From NCBI RefSeq assembly GCF_001039355.2, contig NW_019775443.1, positions 267,945-331,944 on the forward strand: 64,000 bases of DNA, given 5' to 3'. The DNA comes from Lingula anatina (Eukaryota; Brachiopoda; Lingulata; Lingulida; Lingulidae). Position numbers and translations under genes: made by a program. Below, piece by piece: positions 36,701-49,500 of the stretch (position 1 is its first letter; the number at the start of each line of letters is the position of its first letter). Under the pieces are notes generated by a model. The model saw only the letters and a program-made list of their open reading frames with translations. It did no database searches and was not told the DNA's origin.

Positions 36701-39700
36701 TATGTGCCAGCAAGACCTGATAATTAATATCTCCTGTACCTGCATTAACATTTAATTCATAACAGCTCACTTCACTGTAAAAGCAGGAAAATCTTGTATA
36801 ACTGAAGAAAACATTCCGTCACAGTAAAAAGCATGCTCTTTGGCTTGATGTAAAACTGAAGAAAACATTCTGCCACAGTAAAAAGCACGCTCTTGCTCTT
36901 TGGCTTGAAGCTAAATTGCTAGTATAATGGAACTGCTATGCTTTTGTCTTCTTAATTCTATTTTCCTTATCTTGCCTTTTGAAATCTACACCTTATATTT
37001 TTCTTTCTGTGAAGCCCTTGGCAATAACTTATATAAAGGTTTGGACTGCAAAATCAGCATAATTGAAGAAATTAAACAATCGTTAAAAAACAACACATAG
37101 AATAAAAGTCAACTGAAGTTGATTTTGTATATACTTGCATATACAATAAAACTGTACTGAGGCCAACTTATTAAGATCCCAAGAAAACAGAAATGTTTCC
37201 AAGATGACTTAACTTCAAGGCAAATAAATTCCAAAAAGGAATCAAGAAAAATTATATAAAATTTCCCTATATGGTCTTAATGAAGAAAGTTGCATGTTTG
37301 CAAATGGCTATGGGCATGACATACACAGGTGATGACTTATTGTTCAGATACTTAATATGTAGAACAATACACACATACCAAACTGAATAAAAGTGAAGGC
37401 TATCATAAGCTATAGAAAAACATCTTGCATAACAATGAAAGTATTCTTAAAATTCAACCTAACAACTGAGTAACAATAACAAAAACAGAGGCTTAGTAAT
37501 ACTTTTCCAAAAACACAATTTTCTTGAGAAACTTAGCACATGTATATACACACACTACATTAATTCCAAAAAATCATCCAATCAAGCTACATGTAATTTT
37601 CCTACTTGAGATGCATTTTAGTCATAAAAATCATTCTTGTAAGTTAGAAATGATATGTAACACTGTTTTCCTTTAATAATGGTGGCAGGCTTTTGTTAAT
37701 TCTTATGCAATATTACAGAGTGTAAAACAGCATTGACCACACCATTTTTTAAAATTATTTACTTTAAATACCAACGGCATTCAGAAAATGTAACTAACAA
37801 AGGGCCTCAGGCCCACAGGATTTAAAAGTCAGACAAAATGCCAAAATGAAAAATTCACAAAAAACTGCATAACTTCAAAAAAATAATCAAATAAAACTGT
37901 AATTTGAGCTTGACCTGTATTTTAGTGCCATAAATTACTCCAGTAAATATGAGGATATTATCTCACTTTTTTCCATAAATTGCCTTAAAGGTGAAAAGTG
38001 CACAGCAATAATGATGACTCAGATGACAACAAATGCAGGTGACGGCAGTGGACTGCTGTTTTAAAAAAAATACAAATTGACATACTTTCACTTATTTCAT
38101 CAAAAAAAGCAAAATCTGCTGTAAAATAAGAAAAGCATCACTTACTTTGTCTTATTAAATAATGGAATAGGGACCATGGTCAAACTAGACAACATCAGTG
38201 GTTTGCTATGGGGCATGACAGGCTCTTCATTCATCATGTGACACATATAATCAATATACCTAAAAGAATAATACACCCATGTGTTAGTTTTTACATTTTT
38301 ACCACGCTCGGCTGTCACCTTGATTGGATAGTAAACGATTGTCGTAAAATCGCTAAATGATATTAAAATCGGGTGCATAAACTAGAAAACCACCTAGGAC
38401 AACCTAAGACTGCCACATTAATCCAATACANTCGAAAATCGCTAAGTTTGCTCATTAGCAAGGTAGTTCAGTAGTTAGTTCTTCTAACTAACTACTGCTT
38501 TGTGAAACCGGCCCCTGCTATGCTTTTGTCTTCTTAATTCTTTTTTCCTTATCTTGCCTTTTGAAATCTACACCTTATATTTTTCTTTCTGTGAAGCCCT
38601 TGGCAATAACTTATATAAAGGTTTGGACTGCAAAATCAGCATAATTGAAGAAATTAAACAATCGTTAAAAAACAACACATAGAATAAAAGTCAACTGAAG
38701 TTGATTTTGTATATACTTGCATATACAATAAAACTGAACTGAGGCCAACTTATTAAGATCCCAAGAAAACAGAAATGTTTCCAAGATGACTTAACTTCAA
38801 GGCAAATAAATTCCAAAAAGGAATCAAGAAAAATTATATAAAATTTCCCTATATGGTCTTAATGAAGAAAGTTGCATGTTTGCAAATGGCTATGGGCATG
38901 ACATACACAGGTGATGACTTATTGTTCAGATACTTAATATGTAGAACAATACACACATACCAAACTGAATAAAAGTGAAGGCTATCATAAGCTAAAGAAA
39001 AACATCTTGCATAACAATGAAAGTATTCTTAAAATTCAACCTAACAACTGAGTAACAATAACAAAAACAGAGGCTTAGTAATACTTTTCCAAAAACACAA
39101 TTTTCTTGAGAAACTAAGCACATGTATATACACACACTACATTAATTCCAAAAAATCATCCAATCAAGCTACATGTACTTTTCCTACTTAAGATGCATTT
39201 TAGTCATAAAAATCATTCTTGTAAGTTAGAAATGATATGTAACACTGTTTTCCTTTAATAATGGTGGCAGGCTTTTGTTAATTCTTATGCAATATTACAG
39301 AGTGTAAAACAGCATTGACCACACCATTTTTTAAAATTATTTACTTTAAATACCAACGGCATTAAGAAAATGTAACTAACAAAGGGCCTCAGGCCCACAG
39401 GATTTAAAAGTCAGACAAAATGCCAAAATGAAAAATTCACAAAAAACTGCATAACTTCAAAAAAATAATCAAATAAAACTGTTATTTGAGCTTGACCTGT
39501 ATTTTAGTGCCATAAATTACTCCAGTACATTTGAGGATATTATCTCACTTTTTTCCATAAATTGCCTTAAAGGTGAAAAGTGCACAGCAATAATGATGAC
39601 TCAGATGACAACAAATGTAGGTGACGGCAGTGGACTGCTGTTTAAAAAAAAATACAGATTGACATACTTTCACTTATTTCATCAAAAAAAGCAAAATCTG

Positions 39701-42700
39701 CTGTAAAATAAGAAAAGCATCACTTACTTTGTCTTATTAAATAATGGAATAGGGACCATGGTCAAACTAGACAACATCAGTGGTTTGCTATGGGGCATGA
39801 CAGGCTCTTCATTCATCATGTGACACATATAATCAATATACCTAAAAGAATAATACACCCATGTGTTAGTTTTTACATTTTTACAAAGACAAATTTAGTT
39901 CAACTGCGATGAGGGAACTTAATTTTTTCATATAAAAGTGATCTAAGTATACTGTTAAGTTGATTTCCTCAAAATCTCAAAATTTTCTGTTTTCAAATGC
40001 AGTACCAGTCTTAACTCTCTAAAATCCTGAGCAAAAAAGTGCTTTCAAAACACCAAAGAGCAACTCTTACAGCATTGCCAAAACACAACAAAGCCTCACA
40101 AAAAATATGTATCCTTTTCTCTAATTAAAAAATTCAAAGACATAAGAGTACCTCTTCTGAGAGGGCTGCATTGCCGGGGCACATCTTCTTACTGTGAACA
40201 AGTGGATAGTGGAGGCAACATTGTCAAACAGTCTACAGAACACAAGGAAAGCCCCTATGACTGTAGCAGAATTAGCTTTGCCATCCTAAAAAAAAGACCA
40301 GGTAAAACAAGTCATAAAGTGACCAGAATAAAGGAGCACTAATAAGGTAAAGATAGACATAAAATGGGGATCCAAATGAGTCAATTCACCTCTAACCATG
40401 TATTGACTATTTAACACTTTAATTTTACATACTTTGCAAGCTGCTGCAGAAAAAATTTAAAAAGACAGTAACGGTGAATCTAAATACTGACTGAATTTAT
40501 GACAATTTTAAGTCAACAACGATCGAAATCAGATATACTTGAATAAGTACCCATGAAAACTAGCTTAATTTAGAAAACTGACTAGCAGCTTCAGAAATAC
40601 AGTAACATGATTGCATACAACATAAACGGATATGTTCCCTTTTCAAAAAAAAAGTTAGCACATTTTGCCATCCAGTTCCTTGAAAGTGATCCCTAGATAT
40701 CTAAATATCTTACCGTGCAGTGGACCACACACACATTCTTTGGATTCTGACGCAACCAAAGGTGCATGTTCTTACAGATGGCAAATAACGCTTGCAATGA
40801 TGGTGCTTTTTTAGCTGGCCAACCACATTCAGAGACCTTAAATTAAAATTAATTTGTTGCTAACAATTATAAGCTGGAATCAACCACACAGGCTTGTTCA
40901 CAAAACACTGCATTAAAATGGGTATGTATTTATGTATCCTTCCCAGGGAGACAAGAACGTCACTCACCCCCCAGTGTGTATCTTAATCAGCCATCCATTA
41001 TATATTCATTAGTTATATTCATGTACAACGTCAACCCAATGGTTTGCAATTTTCTAATGAACTTACTAGTATTATTATTATTATTATTATTGATATTATT
41101 TAGTAGATTTCCAGTTTAAATGAAAGGGAGCAAATGACAGAGATACCCACAGTGCATTTACATCATCATCTCAAAATCCACTCCGCTTAGAAACACATGA
41201 TATCAAGTACACCCAATGAAGCATGGTTCACTTACTCTGTTTTGAAATTTCACTGATTTGTAACTTCTTTGAGACAAATTGTACACTGCATAAGAATCAG
41301 GATGCCTGTCTTCAAGGTAATTCCTGACATCATCGATGTGATTTTTGATAGCAGACTCTACCCCTTCTGCTGGATAGGACATGACTGAACCAAAGAAGAA
41401 AGGTCAATGTATAAAATACAGCATATGTATACATGTATGGTCTTGAATTTCAGGTCTTTTTGGGACAACTATATTCAGTTTCCTTGATTAGGTTCTTAAT
41501 GAGTATTTTGGCAATATGCACAGAGCATGGTAACTTACCTATCAACCGCGATGTAATGTAAGCTATATCTAGGTCCCCTTTGTTCATAGTGCTGAAAACA
41601 AATATCCCATCATTAAAAAAAATCAAAGATACTCCTCAGGGTGTACCTGAAACTATGATTTAAATATAATGCAAATAACACAAATATTCAATTAAAGGTA
41701 CATTTGAACTGGATGGAGTGTGGATTCACAGAAATGCATATAAAGCACCTCTACTAGTTTCTTATACAACTCATAAAATCGACATGCTTTCCCATGTTTT
41801 CCCCCGACATTTTAGAATGAAATTTCAACATTTGGGGCTTTTATTTGAGGGGTTATATCAATTTAATGGTCTGAATCAAGAAAGACAAGTAGCTTTAGGG
41901 GATGTTTAGACATAAAATAACTTTTATTGTGAACAGTGACCTGAATACTTACGCTTGAACAGTCTCCATAACTTTAGAGGAGGCATCTTTGATATTTTTC
42001 ATCAGGCTTCCAGCGCCTCCTTTAAGTGAGCTAATAAGGTTGCTGGTGGAGGACTGCCCCCCCTGGGGATAGGGCTGATACTGCTGGGGTGGGGGCCTCC
42101 TCTCTGGTGTGCCTGGGGCACTAGCTGTAACAAAGCATGAGGCCCAGGTCAGTAAACGTAGGCTTAGGTCCTTTCCCATCAAGCAGCCAGTATATTCAAA
42201 TCATTCAGACTGTATTAGCTCACTTTGAGTGATTGGCAATTTAATAGATTGCTATTACATAAGGGAGTTGCCCAAATAGATCCTTCAAACTCACAATGGC
42301 CAATTAATTCATTATATGCAGTTTAACACCCCACCTTCAATAATTATCCTTCACTTTACTATCATTATTGTATCTTGTATTACTTTATTCTCTCCAGGGC
42401 GACTCCTGATTTCGCCACACAGAATAATTACTGAACATAGCAAATAATCTTTAATCTACAATTTCTATTTCCCTCATTTTCACAATGTGTGCAATCTATA
42501 AATAAATTAAACTAAAAGAAGGAAATGAAGTTGTGGAGTACTTGCGAAAGGAAGTATACGTAACCTCCTGTGCTTCATTCACAGAATACCTTTACTTGAC
42601 TGTTTCTTCCATTTTTAACTGCTGACTTTATCAAATCCCAAAAGGAACCTTACATCAGTTTTATTAAACAGGATCCAATTGGGAAATTCTGTTACACTGA

Positions 42701-45700
42701 CACCTGGATAAACTACCTCTGTTCTGTGGAATTCCAAAATTCAAGGGAACCTTGAGGTCAACCCCTCTGGCAACAGCTATCTCCTGCAGCCTTTCTATCA
42801 CCTCTCCAACAGCTGGCCTCTCCCTGGGATCTATCTTAAGCATGGAGCCTGAAAGCATAGAGAGGCAAAATGAATAACCCTCAGCATATTCTTTCATTTA
42901 ATTTTATTGAGACAGCAAAAAAATTGTTAGTCTTGGGGGGGGGTAGCAAATTTAGTATATTGACTAAATTGATCACATACTGTTAAAAAATAGAAATACA
43001 GACCCCTTACAAGGAAAATAACATCAAAACATCATACATTTTTTTGCAATAGTAAAAATACTAGACGATGATAACTAATCATGGGGTGCCAAGTGATAAT
43101 TACTATACTGATTATGCACTAAAAATAAAACAAGAAAAAATATACTACAATAAACAAAGTACCCCATAGACAGCTAAAATGTATTCAAAGCAATACCACA
43201 CAGGTGGCTGTGAATTAACAACTTTTTAAAGAATAAAACAAGGGAAAGGCTGAGGGAAAACAAAACAAATAATTTCTTTCAAAAAAGGAAAATTATGCAA
43301 CCAATATCAACTTATTTGACTTAAACATGCATTCAGCGTTATAAGCCAGTGGCTATAAAAATAAATCTTGCAAATAAAATACTGTTATACAAAGGGATAA
43401 CAACTATTCAGGAGATTTATGTTTCACAATAAAAACATTGTAAACAACTCATGGAAATAAAATTAATGCCATTTAACCAACACAACAGCAGATATAACAA
43501 TTATTCTTGCCATCTGACCATGTGGGCCTTTACTGATGGCTATATCTCAGGAATAATCTCTTAAGAAATTATTACAAACAAATTTTTAAAAAAGGACTAA
43601 CTTTGAATGCCTGAATGGATTCAATAACCATTGGTAACTATGGTTAAATCATCGTTTACCCAAGGAAAATCCATTTTTTTGACCAAAAAGAACAGTTGTT
43701 ATCCTTTAAACAAAAACTGATAAATGATCCCACAAACACCCAAACCTAACAGAGAATTTTTTTCTTTTATTCAAGGATATAATGGACACCAAATTTGTGA
43801 AAAGGCACCAACTCATGTCAGAGTTTGCCCCAGACTTCAAAATATATAAGTGTATAATATCCTATGTTTGCACAAATTTTTACATCACAATGTACAACAT
43901 ATAATATACATTTACTTACGTATAAGACCATGGAATACTTTGTACTTTGAGTCTGTGGCTGGAATGTTATATTTTCCATTGATTATCCTTAGCTTGGCAG
44001 AATCCTCAAAGGGATGTTCCCGGAAGCACAACATAAACAACACGCAGCCCAGTGCCTAGAAATCCAAGGGACACTGTTGTAAGACATCTAGGGCATACCA
44101 TACAAGCTATTTAAATGGGAGGGGAGGTCATATTCTGAACAAGTGCACCTTGATATCCCTCACTTGTCCAACCCTGAGAAATGGCATTTAAAATAAACCT
44201 TTTTTTTATTCAGACTGGACCTTTTGAACACCAATTTACCCCCCTCCCCTCCAGAACAACCCCTGTCTACTGGCCAGCCATATAGATTCCACTGTGATAA
44301 CCATAAATGGAACTTATATTCAAACAAAACTTTTTAATGCAATGCTAGAGGTTTAAAGAGGTGTGGGCCACCCCTAAGGTACAAACCACCAGCCAGAGAG
44401 TTCATTCAGTTTACAAGTTTTTTTTGTGTGTGAGTGTGTGTGAGTGTGTGTGTGTGTATGTGTGTGTTTTTCTCTTTCTACTTTAATTAAATATGAGTTT
44501 TTTTCTTACTTCAACCTCGAAAATATGTGAAAACCTATAATCTAGATTTTGTGAACATTTATTTGCATTGCTCTTTACTGGACTTCAAAACTTTTGGTCA
44601 ACCTCGTATTGTTTTGGAGATATTCAGTACTTTCATTTTACATTGTACAATTATACATTTCGACAAGTCAATGTGTTAATTTTAGTTTGCATATGTGCAT
44701 TTGAGAAGCTAAGCTTTCAGCTGTCACCGACAGCGTCTGGGTAAAATCAAGTAAAGTCAAGTGTTAATGGACTAAGTTGTTAAGACAGCTGGCACTTCAA
44801 AATGCAGCTATCATTAAAATATCTGGACTTTTCAGGGACGGAATGTTCTATTTGTACTAGTAGACAATTATTCCACAGTAATATGCTTGTTGTGAAGGAG
44901 ACAAATGTCCTTTCTTATCCCAACCAACAGCAACAGTAACTGCAGTTTTTGGTAAATCCACAGCACCATTTACTTTTTGCTAGAAACACAGTTTTAAAAA
45001 TATAGCTTCTGACTTTCTCACTATTATTAACATTTAAGTACAGCGATGCATTCTTTACCAATTCTGTGTTTACATAAAAATTATTCTTAAAAAAGGAAAA
45101 TAAGTCCCACCTTCTCTCTAGATAGGACTAACTTACAGGTAACAAATTAGGGGAAGGGGGTGTAAGGAAACTGAGGGTCCACGTAACAAAAACTCCACCC
45201 TCCACTTATAATTATAATCGTTAAGGTTAGCCTGACGTAAGTGGTTCAAAATCTAGGGCGAGGCTTACCTGTACAAATTAAAGGGAAATGGACTCTTTAT
45301 TATGGGGGACTCTCTGTCACATGAGAGGGGGACCTTAACTCACAGCTCCATATCAACCTTACCCATATATCGGCCTTCTCTGTTATTGGGAAGTTCTGAT
45401 AGAGATCAAGCATTTCTGGTGTGCGATACATAGGAGTTGTATGCTTCGCAATCTGAAAAGCGCATGACATCAGCAGTCAGGATTGCAATGAACCACTTTT
45501 AGCTACTAGTATGAAGACAGTAATTGCTTATTACGGGTATAAAATGGTTAATATTTTCAGTAGTGTTCAAAATGTTGATTCAAAAGTTTTAAAATGTTAG
45601 CATTACTTGAGCAGTTCAGTGCGTAACTTTTAAGATGATAAATATTGAAAAAGAAAACTAGAAGAAGTGAGATATTTCAAAGTAATCAGCACACTTTTAA

Positions 45701-46484
45701 GGGACCCATTATCAACTTTGGCAGCAAATACAGGTGAATATTGACTGTACACATCTCCTTCTTTAATAAATAACATTTCATTTATGTCATATTTCTCTAA
45801 TCTCAACAATATTTGTAAAGATTTTATTACCTCATCCTCTACTAAGCTTCTTTTAATTGCTGTCCAAGAATGGTCTGGGTAATGCATCTTTGTAGTAGCA
45901 CTTCCAAAATCACACAGTTTAATGGATCCCTTAGAACTAAGCAATAGATTCTCCACCTGAAAATAGTTACATTATCATTACCTGGGGTAGCGCTAGCAAT
46001 TTTTTTTGTTTAGCCAAATCACCTTTTTTTTGTCAATTTGTTATCCAAATGGTTTTAATTTGACTAAAATGAGTCAAATCAAGCACTTTTTGTTTAGCCA
46101 AGTTAAGCCATTTTTAGCATTTGGCTAAATTGGTGAGTGTTAGCACTACCCCAGATTACATTATTTGAACACAGTCACCTAAATTCATAAACACATAATC
46201 TGATTGTTTGTAAAAGCAGAGATAAGGACCAATAAAACCGTTTGAAAATTTCCCAGTAATATTTTCTATGTCGCAATGCTAAATTACTGTTCAGTCATTT
46301 AAAGGTAAATCAATAAATTAAAATGGAATAAAATATTAAATCCAAGTGGAGGAATGGATCAAGCAATGTTTCATGAAAAGGTTTATTTCATAATTGCTCC
46401 CCCCCTCCCCCCCCNNNNNNNNNNNNNNNNNNNNNNNNNAAAAATTTTTCTTGAAAAAGTTTTTTTCAAAATTCCCCCCCCCCC

Positions 46485-46532
<48 letters not shown>

Positions 46533-49500
46533 AACACACATCTTAAAGGAAAATTTATTTTGGGTGGTAAATCCTGTATAGAGTACCCTTCACTGATTGG
46601 GCTGCTCTGGTGACATTATGAGATCACCTATAGACAAATGTAATCTCATTCTAATTTTTCACTTAGCAGAAACCCAGAAAGCTGCTACATGTGTGCAACA
46701 ATTGCCTTATGTACAAAACTGTTGTCATAAACCCCGCTATATATTCTTTCATTTCTGCAACTTGAAATACTGCAGACAGTTGTCACATTGAAGAAATTAC
46801 TGACAGATGAACAGATTGCACACAGTTTATACAGTGACAGCAGTGTTAGCAGGTTAGATGGTTACTGTAAGGAAGGGGCTGGGCTTGTTCGGGCCTACCT
46901 TCTTACTGTTTGCATGCAAAAATTCCTACAATGCAGTTTGAGACCCCTGCTGAGGCAAAGCCACAAAGTGAAGAATGGGCATTATCCAAGATCAAGCCAA
47001 GAGTCATAACTTGGTGAAAAATCAAGGAACGTTTCATAGGATTTGGAGGAGTGCAAAATATCAAAAATAATGACAGACTAAATATAGTGGTGCAGCAACA
47101 AAAGATGACAGAATTTATCCATGGATAGTTTTTGGATATTTCTCTTAAACTGTGTCTATTGCACAACAAATTCACTATGTTTATGTGTCATATTTTGTAT
47201 TGTTTTCATCCCCAGCATACAGTTTCACCCTTATCACTAAAAAATTCACCCCACCTCACATGGAATCTTGCTAGTTTAGAGAAACACAAAATTGTGCAAT
47301 GTCTGCAACTCTTCATAGTGACTTCTGTGAACCAATGTTTTTCTGGCTATTTCTGCTAATCACTTCAAGTCCAGCCTCAAGAGAACAATCAACTGTAGTT
47401 TTCTCACCTTTCTACACAACCACTAAATATTATGATAATAAACCTTCTGGTTACCTATCAACCTGGAAGTGTTTAGGCTAGAAGGAGACCAAATTATTCT
47501 CAGAATTGTTTTGAAACCTCATATGAGCAATATTTTCAAAATCTTAAGGTTTCCTACATAAAATTAGCTATAATTATACTTTCACATATAGTTCATAGAC
47601 ATTGTCTAACTTCAGAAAAGGTATGGTCATTTCACTGATGCCAATATATCAACAGTTTTTAGGTAAAAGTGCTATTTTTGGTTTCTTCATGTTCTCTACA
47701 ATCTGTGCTTGTATTAGACGTGAATCAATGGCTTATAGGAGCTTTGCATGAGTACTGGAGGACAGTGCCACTGATATTTTAAAAATTACTCTGTTTAGAT
47801 TTTATCGAAAAGATTTTATAGAAAATGAAAGTGACATAAGGCTTCAGCCAGTTCAGGCCTATGTTATTTCAAAGTCACACAATATAAAAATGTCAGTATG
47901 TGAAAAATAAAGATTTCATTAAAAAAAAAAAAAAAAAACAGCACAATTTAAAGAAAAATAATCCAATCAGGCTGGTGTTCCAATGAGAGCTCTGTTTTAG
48001 TCCTTAAAATGATTTTTTGTAACATTGAAAAAAATAAACAACACAGTTCTTCTTTCACAACTGCACGAAATAATTTTCCTCAATTTTGATGCAAAATTAC
48101 AGAATGCTTTATCACCAATTTTTAAACACTAGTATGTACTGCTGTTAATACAGTCATTCAGAAAATGTAACTGGTACAATGCTTGAGGTCCAAGGGGGGG
48201 GGGGTCAACACCATGAAAATGACATGACAATTTTTATGAAAAATGAAAAATTCACCAAAAGGCCTAAAAAAATTGTGCTTCAATATGTATTTAAGTGCTT
48301 TGAATCACCCTTATAAGTTTGAGGATAGTAAGCTACATGGTTTTCCTTCTATTGTTGTACCAGTGAGAAGTGGGCCGCGATGGCGTGACAATGAAAGACT
48401 CAGGTGATGGCTATTTGTACAGACACAGATACATTTATATGCACTTTCCATGAAAATTCTAATAAAAGTATTCTTATCTTAGTGTTAGTTGTTTAACAAT
48501 TTATGTAAGGTCCACTAAGAACCACTCAATCAAGAAGTATTATCTTCAATCCAGACAATCATGTAACTATTTATTTTATTTAATTTATTTTAAACATCTA
48601 TGGTCTCTTATATTATATATCTGGTATATTAGTCACATCAGTGGGATCTGAGATTCAATCCCAGAACCTCTATTTCAGCATCATGATAATATTCCTACTG
48701 TGCTCCACATAATTCTGTGAATCAAGGCATTGATTTTCTTACAACTTCCACAAACTAAGAATCTCCTAAGAAACTTCCAACCAGATCAATAGTTATTTGA
48801 TTATAGCCACTATGAATCAATGCTCTCCTCTCTGTCAGAAATATGTGCATTCTGGTTTAATACGCTTAAACTAACAAATTTTGTCCCACAGACATATATC
48901 TTTTAGGTTCTTCATCTAAAGTAAATAAATCACTACTAGTGCCTGTGTTTTAAATTGCACTATCCTTTGGATTTAAATACAACATATCATTTATATTCAA
49001 ATTTAGCTGACTGATTAACTATCCTTGAAAAAGTATGTAAATATATTTTTGAGTTTGTAGGTCAACAGAATAATGGCGAGCAGGTTATGGAAAATTGGTT
49101 GTGTGAAGGTAAATCTTTTCAAATCTGGCACAAGACATCCACATTTCTCCACATCAAATGCACTGTTTGATGTTTTACATCAATTGTGCTGCTTCTATCC
49201 ATGTTTCTGGAAAGTATTACAGGCTTGTACCCGGGGGAGGGGGAGGGGGTTCAAACCCACCACTTCATTCAACGAAAAGTTCTGCTCTGGGTAAAAAATT
49301 ATTATAGTACACAGAGGTTTCATGGTTAAAGGTCCACTCTTTCCAAAAAAACTTTCCCCCCCTATATAATTGCTGGCTACGCGCCTGTATTATCTGACTT
49401 TCTTTACACCTACCTTTAAATCCCTGTGTACGACAGGCTGCTGTTGCTTGTGCATGTGTTGCACAGCTCGGCATGTCTGATAGAACACCTGTAACACCTG

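Larger units (their letters stand above)
33018..42124 (-). other. GAK: GAK PTEN-like phosphatase and C2 module, exons 10-18
   Basis: The membrane-binding, tensin-type module of auxilins. The phosphatase-like part carries [47 protein letters not shown] and [14 protein letters not shown]. The C2 part begins after PLFNKTKSGCRPF and carries [38 protein letters not shown] and [14 protein letters not shown]. The loop CTDGKAN has no Arg at the CX5R position, so it should be catalytically dead, as in vertebrate GAK. Confidence 0.9.
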
